Positions 1 to 5,018 of a DNA stretch of 5,018 nt are shown piece after piece; position 1 is the stretch's first letter, and every line of letters starts with the position of its first letter. Made by a program: the position numbers and the translations under genes. This DNA is from Bacteroidales bacterium UBA6340 (GTDB lineage: Bacteria; Bacteroidota; Bacteroidia; Bacteroidales; Paludibacteraceae). The notes under the pieces are model-generated. The model searched no databases. It had not been told where the DNA came from and saw nothing but the letters and a program-made list of their open reading frames with translations. Location of the stretch: assembly GCA_002440265.1 (NCBI GenBank), contig DJSG01000059.1:2288-7305 (forward strand). The letters run 5' to 3'.

Positions 1-7
1 TCCGGTA

Positions 8-110
8 GGCTGCAGACGTAAGCAGCCCTTGTTCTTTGACGTATGAATACTGCCCGGGAGGGCAGTGGAGGGAGTTTCGGTTCCCTCGGCGGGGGCAAAG
101 GTGCCCCCGC
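8..110. other. array of four consecutive stem-loops, unidentified structured element or dispersed repeat
   Basis: Four inverted repeats lie in about 100 bases. Positions 8-13 pair with 22-27 (6 bp, 8-nt loop). Positions 49-55 pair with 60-66 (7 bp, 4-nt loop GGGA). Positions 68-74 pair with 81-87 (6 bp plus one G-T wobble, 6-nt loop TTTCGG). Positions 89-97 pair with 102-110 (9 perfect bp, 4-nt loop). The last three are separated by only one base each. None is followed by a T-run on either strand, so they do not look like ordinary intrinsic terminators, although the array lies just downstream of the phosphoesterase gene. The plus-strand string TGTTCTTTGAC at 30-40, between the first and second hairpins, resembles the boxA antitermination motif of rRNA leaders. 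I cannot assign a known RNA family. The window edge may cut the element. The hairpins are read directly; any function or repeat status is inference. Confidence 0.5.
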
Positions 111-194
111 GAATAGGGTAGAGTGCCTTGCCGGTACAAATGTGGGGCGGAGAGTACGGGAATGCCGTGTTCCTCTGTGTAGCAAACGATGTGG

Positions 195-1181
195 TTAGTG
201 CACTACCCCTACCTCGTCCAGCAACTCTCCCGTGTCCACGAAGCGGGTCTCCACGTGGAGAGTGTCGGGCATCACGATGATGTATTCGTACACTCCGCGC
301 CCGGACGATATGCACTCGTTATGGCGGCTCTGTTTGTTGGGGTAGCGTTTGGTGGAGGCGTTGGTACCGATATAGACAGTGGGGTTTATGTCGCGGAAGA
401 TGCTCGCTGTATGTCGCACGGTGCGTCGTGCATAGTTGTGGTCATGTCCCGAAAATACGATGTCCGCCCGCTGCAAAGCCCGCGTGAAGAACAGCCATAT
501 CAGCGGGTTCTGTCGCCCTTTGGCACTGCTATATACAGGGTGGTGCATCATCACCACTGTGAAACGCCCGTCGGCATCTGCCAGCACCTTCTTCACCCAG
601 AAGTTCACCTGCGTGTAGTCGGACAGGCGTTGCAAGCCGTCAGTATCTATGGCAACAAAGCGCAGTGTCGGGAAATCCACGTAGTATGTCGTGCCACGGA
701 ACCGCCGCGGACCGTTTTGCGGATTGGGAAACAATTCTTTCCAATGCGCAGGGAGGCGTTTTATCACGCCTTTGCGGTACTCATGATTGCCGGGGGTAGC
801 CAGCACAGGCAGCGAGTCAAATCGCGTCCCAGACAGGCTGTGGTACATCTGCTGTTCGTAATAGAAATACGGACGCTCGAAAAAGTCGCCCAATTGAGCA
901 TAGAAATCTATGCGCGGGTGTCGTGCTGCAATAGCGATGAAGTCGCTGTCCGTCAGCGAGTTGTGCACATCACCCAACAGAATAAACGCCAATGTGTCGC
1001 GCTGCAGACTCCTTAGGACACTGTCATTGGCAAAGGTAAGAAAGGTATGGTCTGTAATCGTGTCGCCCGTCCATTCGGGTTCGGGTGGGTTGGAGAACCA
1101 AGCCTTCCAGCGAAAGGCGCACAATATGCCGCCTGACGCTAAAAGGAATAGTGTGATAATCAGCCAGATGCGACGCTTCAT
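195..1181 (-). CDS. membrane-anchored calcineurin-like metallophosphoesterase
   Basis: This 328-residue protein carries the dinuclear-metal phosphoesterase motifs in the usual order: GDVH (D71, H73), GDFF (D99), GNHE (N132, H133), MHHP (H213/H214) and GHDHNY (H246, H248). These are the expected metal ligands and catalytic histidine of the calcineurin-like fold. Residues 5-22 form one hydrophobic segment after the basic start MKRR, so the enzyme is probably exported or anchored in the inner membrane with its catalytic domain outside the cytoplasm. C21 is not in a good lipobox context (GGILC), so lipoprotein processing is unlikely. The GHDHNYAR block resembles purple acid phosphatases, but the first motif is GDxH rather than GDxG, which fits the general metallophosphoesterase group. 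The substrate cannot be told from sequence. The start ATG shares its A with the TGA of the upstream DUF3127 gene (TGATG), so translation is probably coupled and no separate ribosome binding site is evident. All key residues appear intact. Confidence 0.88.
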   Translation of the reverse strand: MKRRIWLIITLFLLASGGILCAFRWKAWFSNPPEPEWTGDTITDHTFLTFANDSVLRSLQRDTLAFILLGDVHNSLTDSDFIAIAARHPRIDFYAQLGDFFERPYFYYEQQMYHSLSGTRFDSLPVLATPGNHEYRKGVIKRLPAHWKELFPNPQNGPRRFRGTTYYVDFPTLRFVAIDTDGLQRLSDYTQVNFWVKKVLADADGRFTVVMMHHPVYSSAKGRQNPLIWLFFTRALQRADIVFSGHDHNYARRTVRHTASIFRDINPTVYIGTNASTKRYPNKQSRHNECISSGRGVYEYIIVMPDTLHVETRFVDTGELLDEVGVVH

Positions 1182-1582
1182 CAGAACGGAAGGTCAGTGT
1201 TTTCGTCCACATCGGCAGCCGCATCAAAACTCTGAACGTCGGCTTGTGGTGCGGGTTGTGCTGCGGCAGCGGCAGGTGCCGGTTGCGCAGGCTGTGCGGG
1301 AGCGGCTGCTACGGCACCCTGTTGAACGCGCCATGCGCGTATTGAGGTGTACCAACGTCCGTTGAACTCTCTCGACTCGATGTCGAAAGACACTGTTACC
1401 ACGTCGTCAATCTTGCACGGATTGCTCTTGATTCTGTCCTCGCCGAACAACTCAAAGCACACCTTACGCGGGTACTGCTCTTGCGTTTCCAGCACATACG
1501 ACTGGCTTTTCCACGGTTTACCCGCTTTGCTGGTGCCGCTCTGCTCCGGCAGAACCTGAATGATTTTTCCTACGATTTCCAT
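1181..1582 (-). CDS. DUF3127 family protein, OB-like with SSB-type acidic C-terminal tail
   Basis: This 133-residue protein has three parts. Residues 1-87 are a compact beta-rich segment (MEIVGKIIQVLPEQSG, then KVCFELFGEDRI, VVTVSFDIESREFNGRWYTSIRAW) typical of the Bacteroidota DUF3127 family, and they look like an OB fold of the single-stranded-DNA-binding type. Residues 88-116 are an Ala/Pro/Gln-rich, probably disordered linker. The last residues, DVDENTDLPF, are acidic and end in a hydrophobic Pro-Phe, very like the protein-interaction tip of bacterial SSB (DDDIPF in E. coli). Nucleic-acid binding is therefore a reasonable inference, but the family has no function that I can name. The start ATG is the first in frame and is preceded by AT-rich DNA without a Shine-Dalgarno sequence, as is usual in Bacteroidota. 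It is the first gene of a two-gene unit with the overlapping phosphoesterase and is separated from pgk by a probable terminator. A true SSB paralogue is the main alternative. Confidence 0.85.
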   Translation of the reverse strand: MEIVGKIIQVLPEQSGTSKAGKPWKSQSYVLETQEQYPRKVCFELFGEDRIKSNPCKIDDVVTVSFDIESREFNGRWYTSIRAWRVQQGAVAAAPAQPAQPAPAAAAAQPAPQADVQSFDAAADVDENTDLPF

Positions 1583-1618
1583 TGTAATTATTGCGTATTA
1601 GATATATAAACTATATAA
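1583..1618 (-). promoter_or_regulatory. AT-rich upstream region, probable promoter of the DUF3127-phosphoesterase pair
   Basis: The 36 bases between the pgk terminator hairpin and the DUF3127 start are strongly AT-rich, in contrast to the surrounding coding DNA. On the minus strand they include TATATAGTTTATATATC. A promoter is expected here because the hairpin just upstream probably ends the pgk transcript. I cannot find a good match to the Bacteroidota consensus (-33 TTTG, -7 TAnnTTTG); TAGTTTAT is the nearest -7-like string and matches poorly. The call rests on position and composition only. Confidence 0.25.
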
Positions 1619-1657
1619 ATTCAGGTGCACAGGACCTTATGCCCTATGCACCTGAAT
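1608..1657 (-). terminator. probable intrinsic terminator of pgk
   Basis: An 11-bp perfect inverted repeat pairs positions 1619-1629 with 1647-1657 (ATTCAGGTGCA with TGCACCTGAAT). Inside it, after one mismatch, 1631-1633 can pair with 1643-1645, leaving a 9-nt loop. The hairpin begins 7 bases after the pgk stop codon. On the minus strand it is followed by TTATATAGTTTATAT, a broken rather than clean U-tract, so termination may be incomplete. It separates pgk from the DUF3127 gene. Confidence 0.65.
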
Positions 1658-1664
1658 GTTAGAT

Positions 1665-2918
1665 TTATTCGCCTGTGATGGCAGCCACACCCGGCAGCAC
1701 TTTGCCTTCGATAGCCTCGAGCAGTGCACCGCCACCGGTAGAGATATAACTTACACGGTCAGCCATACCGAACTTGTTGACGCATGCCACGCTGTCGCCA
1801 CCGCCGATGAGGCTGTATGCACCCTCATCGGTTGCCTTGGCGATAGCCTCGGCAATAGCCTTGCTTCCGCCGGTGAAGTTGTCGAACTCGAACACGCCTG
1901 CGGGACCGTTCCAGAGGATGGTCTTTGCGCCTTCGATAGCCTTGGCGAAGGCTTTGCGGCTCTCCGGACCGGCGTCCATACCCTCCCAGCCGTCGGGTAT
2001 GTCATTGCTCGGGCATACTTTGGTATTGGCATCGTTGGAGAAACTGTCGGCAATGATAGAGTCTGTGCCAAGCACCAGGTTCACGCCTTTTGCCTTTGCC
2101 TTGGCGATAATGTCAAGTGCCAAATCCAGTTTGTCGTCCTCGCAGATAGAGTTGCCTATCTTCCCGCCTTGCGCCTTGGCGAAGGTGTACGTCATTCCGC
2201 CACAGAGAATCAGGTTGTCCACTTTGTCCATCAGATTCTCGATGATACCAATTTTGGTCGATACCTTGGAGCCGCCCATGATAGCCGTGAAGGGGTGCTT
2301 GATATTGTGGAGGATATTGTCCACAGCAGCCACCTCTTTCTCCATCAGATAGCCGAGCATCTTGTTGTCAGCGTCGAAATAATCGGCAATCACTGCGGTC
2401 GAAGCGTGCTTGCGGTGCGCGGTACCGAAGGCATCGTTCACGTAGCAGTCGGCATACGATGCCAGCGTCTTGGCGAACTCTTTCTGACGGGCTTTCATCT
2501 CTTTGGCAGCCTCGTCGTAAGCGGGGTCTGTCTTGTCGATGTCCACCGGCTTACCCTCTTCTTCAGGGTAGAAGCGGAGGTTCTCAAGCATCAGCACTTC
2601 GCCGGGCTTGAGGGCGTCAGCCTGTGCCTTTGCCTTGGCGCAGTCCGGCGCAAACTGTACGGGAGTGCCCAATGCTTTGCTCACAGCGTCCACAATCTGC
2701 TTAAGGCTGTATTTAGCCACCACTTTGCCTTTCGGCTTACCCATGTGCGACATGATTATCAGAGCCCCGCCTTGTGCCAGGATATGCTTCAGCGTAGGCA
2801 GTGCGCCACGGATGCGGGTGTCGTCGGTGATATTACCGTTCTCATCGAGTGGAACATTGAAATCCACACGGACAATCGCCTTCTTGCCGGCGAAATTGTA
2901 CTTGTCAATTGTCATCAT
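1665..2918 (-). CDS. pgk: phosphoglycerate kinase
   Basis: This 417-residue cytoplasmic enzyme transfers a phosphate between 1,3-bisphosphoglycerate and ADP, giving 3-phosphoglycerate and ATP in glycolysis, and runs in reverse in gluconeogenesis. The family signature KKAIVRVDFNVPL is at residues 12-24. Other hallmark blocks follow in order: SHMGKPKGK (57-65), LENLRFYPEEE (111-121), NDAFGTAHRKHAST (161-174), GGSKVSTKI (215-223), GGMTYTF (240-246), DAGPESRKAF (315-324), WNGPAGVFE (336-344), IGGGDSVACV (371-380) and ISTGGGALLEAIEGK (392-406). N- and C-terminal Rossmann-like lobes are both complete, and the length is normal for the family. Two Met codons open the frame; the first is chosen because Bacteroidales homologues usually begin M-x-TID. 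The gene lies 58 bp downstream of tig on the same strand, with a possible promoter in that gap, and a hairpin terminator follows its stop. No truncation or missing catalytic residue is seen. Confidence 0.98.
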   Translation of the reverse strand: MMTIDKYNFAGKKAIVRVDFNVPLDENGNITDDTRIRGALPTLKHILAQGGALIIMSHMGKPKGKVVAKYSLKQIVDAVSKALGTPVQFAPDCAKAKAQADALKPGEVLMLENLRFYPEEEGKPVDIDKTDPAYDEAAKEMKARQKEFAKTLASYADCYVNDAFGTAHRKHASTAVIADYFDADNKMLGYLMEKEVAAVDNILHNIKHPFTAIMGGSKVSTKIGIIENLMDKVDNLILCGGMTYTFAKAQGGKIGNSICEDDKLDLALDIIAKAKAKGVNLVLGTDSIIADSFSNDANTKVCPSNDIPDGWEGMDAGPESRKAFAKAIEGAKTILWNGPAGVFEFDNFTGGSKAIAEAIAKATDEGAYSLIGGGDSVACVNKFGMADRVSYISTGGGALLEAIEGKVLPGVAAITGE

Positions 2919-2935
2919 AACGTATCTTTTTTATA

Positions 2936-2968
2936 CTAAACTAATACCTTATATATTTCTTTTTCAAG
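2936..2968 (-). promoter_or_regulatory. weak candidate Bacteroidota promoter for pgk
   Basis: On the minus strand TAGTTTAG (2943-2936) is one base from the Bacteroidota -7 consensus TAnnTTTG, and CTTG (2968-2965) is one base from the -33 TTTG. They are 21 bases apart, within the usual range. The -7 element ends 17 bases before the pgk ATG, which would give a very short leader. The 58-bp gap shows no convincing terminator for tig, so read-through from tig remains equally possible. Confidence 0.3.
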
Positions 2969-2976
2969 ACAAAGCC

Positions 2977-4311
2977 TTAGGCGAAGAGTTTGCCGAAGTC
3001 GTCGTGGGAGATGGATTTCTCTTCGAGTTTGACTGCGGTCTTGACGGCAGCGTAAATCTTCTGCTCGGCTACACGCTCGACAATGCCGCGGAGTTGGTTC
3101 TCGTCCTTGAGGATTTGCTGTGCGTAGTTGGTGAGGTAAGCATCGTCCACGTGCATGAGACCGTACTGCATGAACTGCATCTTGGCTACCTTCTTGGCGT
3201 AGTCCTCTACGTCTTCCTTCTCGATGTTGATGTTGTACTTCTTGAGAAGTTGCTCCTTAGCCAAGTGCCACTTGAGTTCCTCAATCATCTGCGGGAAATC
3301 CTTGTCAATCTCCTCGTCGGTGAGTTTCTCGTTGGTGGCGTGCAGCCAGCGTTTGAGGAAGTCCTCGGGGAATGCGAGACCCTCCATCTTCTTCATGATA
3401 GCCGCCTTGGCATCAAGTCCGAACTTGTATTCGCTGTCTTCCGCCATATTCTCCTCTATCTCGGCTTTGACGTGTGCGCGGAATTCTGCTTCGTCCTTGA
3501 CGGTGTTGTCGCCATATACCTTGGCGAAGAGTTCGCCGTCGATTTTGGCAGCCTGATGGCGTGTGATACCTTGGATTTCAAACGTGAAGTCCGAGGTCAG
3601 TTCTTTTGCCTCCTGTTTGGTGATGTCGAGCAAGGAACCGATTTCCACTTCGTTTTGGAACGCCTTCTGCGGGTTGAAGGTTATGACATCGCCTTTCTTG
3701 GCTCCGAGGAAGAGTGCTGCTTGCTCCTTGTCCACCATGTATTGGGGGTTGAGCATGGCGTTCTCCTTGGTCATGCCGTTCTCGCGCTGCTCGGTGAGGA
3801 GCCCCTTGATGACGTCGCCGTCCTGCACTTCGTCAGCCTCTACGTAGTCGCCGAAACGCTGTGCGTAACTCTCGACCTGCTTGTTGACCATATCATCGGA
3901 TACCTCGATGTTGTAGTGAGTGAGTTTGTTGTGTCCGTTGAGTGAAGCGTCGAACTCGGGCGCGAGTGCGATGTCGAAGGCAAAGGTGAAGGTGTCCTGC
4001 GTGTCGAAGTCCACTTTGGATGTGAGTTCCTCGTTGGGCAGGGGATCGCCCAATACAGCAATGTGCTTCTCATCAATGTACTTGCCGAGTGCATCGGAAA
4101 GGGTCTTGTTGATGACCTCTGCCATGACGCCTTTGCCGTACATCTTCTTTATCAGACCGGCGGGTACCATACCCGGGCGGAAGCCGGGGACATTCGCCTT
4201 CTGGCGGAGTTGTTTGAGTTCTTTTTGAACAGCCTCTTGATAGTCAGCGGGCTCCACGGTGAGCGTGAGCACGGTCATGAGGTCTTTGGTTTCTGATTGA
4301 TTAAATTGCAT
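2977..4311 (-). CDS. tig: trigger factor, ribosome-associated chaperone
   Basis: This 444-residue protein is the nascent-chain chaperone that docks at the ribosomal exit tunnel beside protein L23. The N-terminal ribosome-binding domain (about residues 1-130) carries the signature VPGFRPGMVP at 41-50, with G43-F44-R45 exactly where the E. coli protein has its ribosome-contact loop. Residues about 145-250 occupy the place of the FKBP-type prolyl-isomerase domain. This part is divergent: DGDVIKGLL and LFLGAKKGDVITFNP keep its outline, but the usual FxGxxDGxxF and GxFIPGFE loops are absent. Residues about 255-444 are the helical substrate-holding C-terminal domain, including FPEDFLKRWL (314-323), KWHLAKEQLLKKY (347-359) and a charged tail. 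The length is normal. The start ATG follows an A-rich leader (AAACAAAGAGAT), typical of Bacteroidota, with no strong Shine-Dalgarno sequence. The gene lies between typA and pgk on the same strand. Its identity is secure; loss of isomerase activity is inference. Confidence 0.95.
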   Translation of the reverse strand: MQFNQSETKDLMTVLTLTVEPADYQEAVQKELKQLRQKANVPGFRPGMVPAGLIKKMYGKGVMAEVINKTLSDALGKYIDEKHIAVLGDPLPNEELTSKVDFDTQDTFTFAFDIALAPEFDASLNGHNKLTHYNIEVSDDMVNKQVESYAQRFGDYVEADEVQDGDVIKGLLTEQRENGMTKENAMLNPQYMVDKEQAALFLGAKKGDVITFNPQKAFQNEVEIGSLLDITKQEAKELTSDFTFEIQGITRHQAAKIDGELFAKVYGDNTVKDEAEFRAHVKAEIEENMAEDSEYKFGLDAKAAIMKKMEGLAFPEDFLKRWLHATNEKLTDEEIDKDFPQMIEELKWHLAKEQLLKKYNINIEKEDVEDYAKKVAKMQFMQYGLMHVDDAYLTNYAQQILKDENQLRGIVERVAEQKIYAAVKTAVKLEEKSISHDDFGKLFA

Positions 4312-4355
4312 ATCTCTTTGTTTATTAGTTTATTCGTTGATTTGTTTTAATATCT

Positions 4356-4399
4356 TATCGGTTGCCTATCCCTTGCGCATCCCTTGCCTATGGGTTGCT
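4356..4399. repeat. four imperfect 11-bp tandem repeats upstream of tig
   Basis: The plus strand reads TATCGGTTGCC (4356-4366), TATCCCTTGCG (4367-4377), CATCCCTTGCC (4378-4388) and TATGGGTTGCT (4389-4399), contiguous and in register, with consensus YATnnnTTGCn. The array sits 45-88 bases upstream of the tig start, after the typA stop. The 11-bp period is close to one helical turn. Positions 4377-4383 and 4392-4398 also form a 7-bp stem with one mismatch, so a weak hairpin is an alternative reading. Whether this binds a regulator or is slipped-strand debris cannot be told from one copy. Confidence 0.6.
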
Positions 4400-4439
4400 G
4401 TTTGGCACGACTTTGGCGGGGTGGGGACGTTGATGTTTA

Positions 4440-5018
4440 TTAACGGTTGGCGCGTTTGCGTTCGAGTTCGTCGAGGATGATTTTGCGCAAGCGCATGTGG
4501 TGGGGCGTAACCTCTACATATTCATCGCCTTTGATGTACTCCAACGCCTCCTCGAGACTGAACTTGATAGCGGGTGGGAGGACTGCCTTGTCGTCGGCGG
4601 ACTTGGAACGCATATTGGTGAGGTTCTTGGATTTTACCACGTTGATGACGATGTCGCCCTCTTTGGAGTTCTCGCCGACCACCTGACCGGCATAGACCTC
4701 CTCCTGCGGGTCGATGAAGAAGCGTCCGCGGTCCTGCAGTTTGTCGAGCGCGTACGCCGACGCGGTGCCGCCCTCCATGGCAATGAGCGAGCCGTTGACG
4801 CGGACAGGCATTTCGCCCTTATACGGCTGGTACTCAAGGAAACGGTGCGCCATGATTGCCTCGCCCGCGCTCACGTTCATCACATACGTGCGCATGCCCA
4901 TGATGCCGCGCGAGGGGATGATGAACTCGAGGTGGATACGGTCGTTGACGAGTTCCATCTTGGTCATCTCGCCTTTGTGGACGGTGACAAACTCGATGAT
5001 TTTGCCCGAACACTCCTC
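4440..5018 (-). CDS. typA: translational GTPase TypA/BipA, C-terminal part (5' end outside the window)
   Basis: The frame is open to the window edge, giving the last 192 residues of a protein that is about 600 residues long in this family. TypA/BipA is a ribosome-binding GTPase related to EF-G and LepA, involved in ribosome assembly and in stress and low-temperature growth. The GTPase domain lies outside the window. Visible fragment residues 30-45 (LEFIIPSRGIMGMRTY) and 52-67 (GEAIMAHRFLEYQPYK) match the EF-G-like domain V region. Residues 75-100 (NGSLIAMEGGTASAYALDKL onward), VYAGQVVGE (108-116) and NLTNMRSKSADD (132-143) belong to the BipA-specific C-terminal domain. Residues 155-179 carry the closing block with VEVTPHHMRLRK. 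An internal ATG at 4967 is not the start, since family sequence continues upstream of it (GKIIEFVTVHKGE). The gene ends in tandem stops (TAATAA), 128 bp before tig, with no obvious intrinsic terminator in the gap. Confidence 0.97.
   Translation of the reverse strand, partial: EECSGKIIEFVTVHKGEMTKMELVNDRIHLEFIIPSRGIMGMRTYVMNVSAGEAIMAHRFLEYQPYKGEMPVRVNGSLIAMEGGTASAYALDKLQDRGRFFIDPQEEVYAGQVVGENSKEGDIVINVVKSKNLTNMRSKSADDKAVLPPAIKFSLEEALEYIKGDEYVEVTPHHMRLRKIILDELERKRANR

Noticed and set aside
89..110. Intrinsic terminator for the phosphoesterase gene
   Set aside because: The 9-bp GC-rich stem is strong but no T-run follows it on either strand, and it is one of four adjacent hairpins, so a simple terminator is not supported.
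196..205. Perfect 10-bp palindrome TAGTGCACTA at the phosphoesterase stop codon
   Set aside because: It is short, has no loop for a hairpin and overlaps coding sequence; one such site in 5 kb is within chance.
189..1016. 275-codon open frame on the plus strand over the phosphoesterase gene
   Set aside because: The minus-strand protein carries the full set of metallophosphoesterase motifs, and the plus frame shows none of any kind.
1656..2939. 427-codon open frame on the plus strand, antisense to all of pgk
   Set aside because: It is in codon register with pgk on the opposite strand, so it stays open simply because pgk avoids TTA, CTA and TCA codons. The product has no recognisable domain, while pgk is unambiguous.
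2608..3945. 445-codon open frame on the plus strand, antisense to tig and part of pgk
   Set aside because: It is in register with the tig codons for most of its length and gives a Leu/Val/Phe-rich shadow translation with no family resemblance. It would also have to span the promoter-like gap.
4440..4967. typA read as a complete 175-residue gene starting at the ATG at 4967
   Set aside because: Seventeen further codons upstream (to the window edge) continue the TypA sequence in frame, so the ATG is an internal methionine and the gene is cut by the window.
1..5018. CRISPR array, tRNA or rRNA gene, insertion sequence or phage module
   Set aside because: No spaced direct repeats, cloverleaf, rRNA-like stretch, transposase or integrase sequence was seen on either strand.

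Overview
The window reads as a piece of a Bacteroidota chromosome, most likely order Bacteroidales (a Prevotella-, Bacteroides- or Muribaculaceae-like genome). The reasons are a DUF3127 protein, a trigger factor and phosphoglycerate kinase of the Bacteroidales type, AT-rich gene leaders with little or no Shine-Dalgarno sequence, and moderately GC-rich coding DNA. The assignment rests on recognising protein families by eye. No plasmid, phage, IS, CRISPR, tRNA or rRNA gene is visible.

Every recognisable gene is on the minus strand, so transcription runs from high to low coordinates. In that order the window holds: the C-terminal third of the translational GTPase TypA/BipA (cut by the window edge); a 128-bp gap with four imperfect 11-bp tandem repeats and an A-rich leader; the ribosome-bound chaperone trigger factor (tig); a 58-bp gap with a weak promoter candidate; phosphoglycerate kinase (pgk); an 82-bp gap with a long-stem hairpin, probably the pgk terminator; a small DUF3127 protein with an OB-like N-terminal region and an SSB-like acidic tail; and a membrane-anchored calcineurin-like metallophosphoesterase whose start codon overlaps the DUF3127 stop (TGATG). 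The last 194 bases (positions 1-194) hold no convincing gene. They contain four closely spaced, nearly perfect stem-loops and a boxA-like string on the plus strand.

Functionally the first three genes are housekeeping: ribosome-associated GTPase, nascent-chain chaperone and glycolytic ATP generation. The last two form a small translationally coupled unit of unknown role. Most of the window is ordinary core genome. The parts that deserve a second look are the hairpin array at 8-110, the SSB-like tail on the DUF3127 protein, the 11-bp repeats ahead of tig, and the apparently degenerate prolyl-isomerase domain of this trigger factor. I did not find a clear new multi-gene system.
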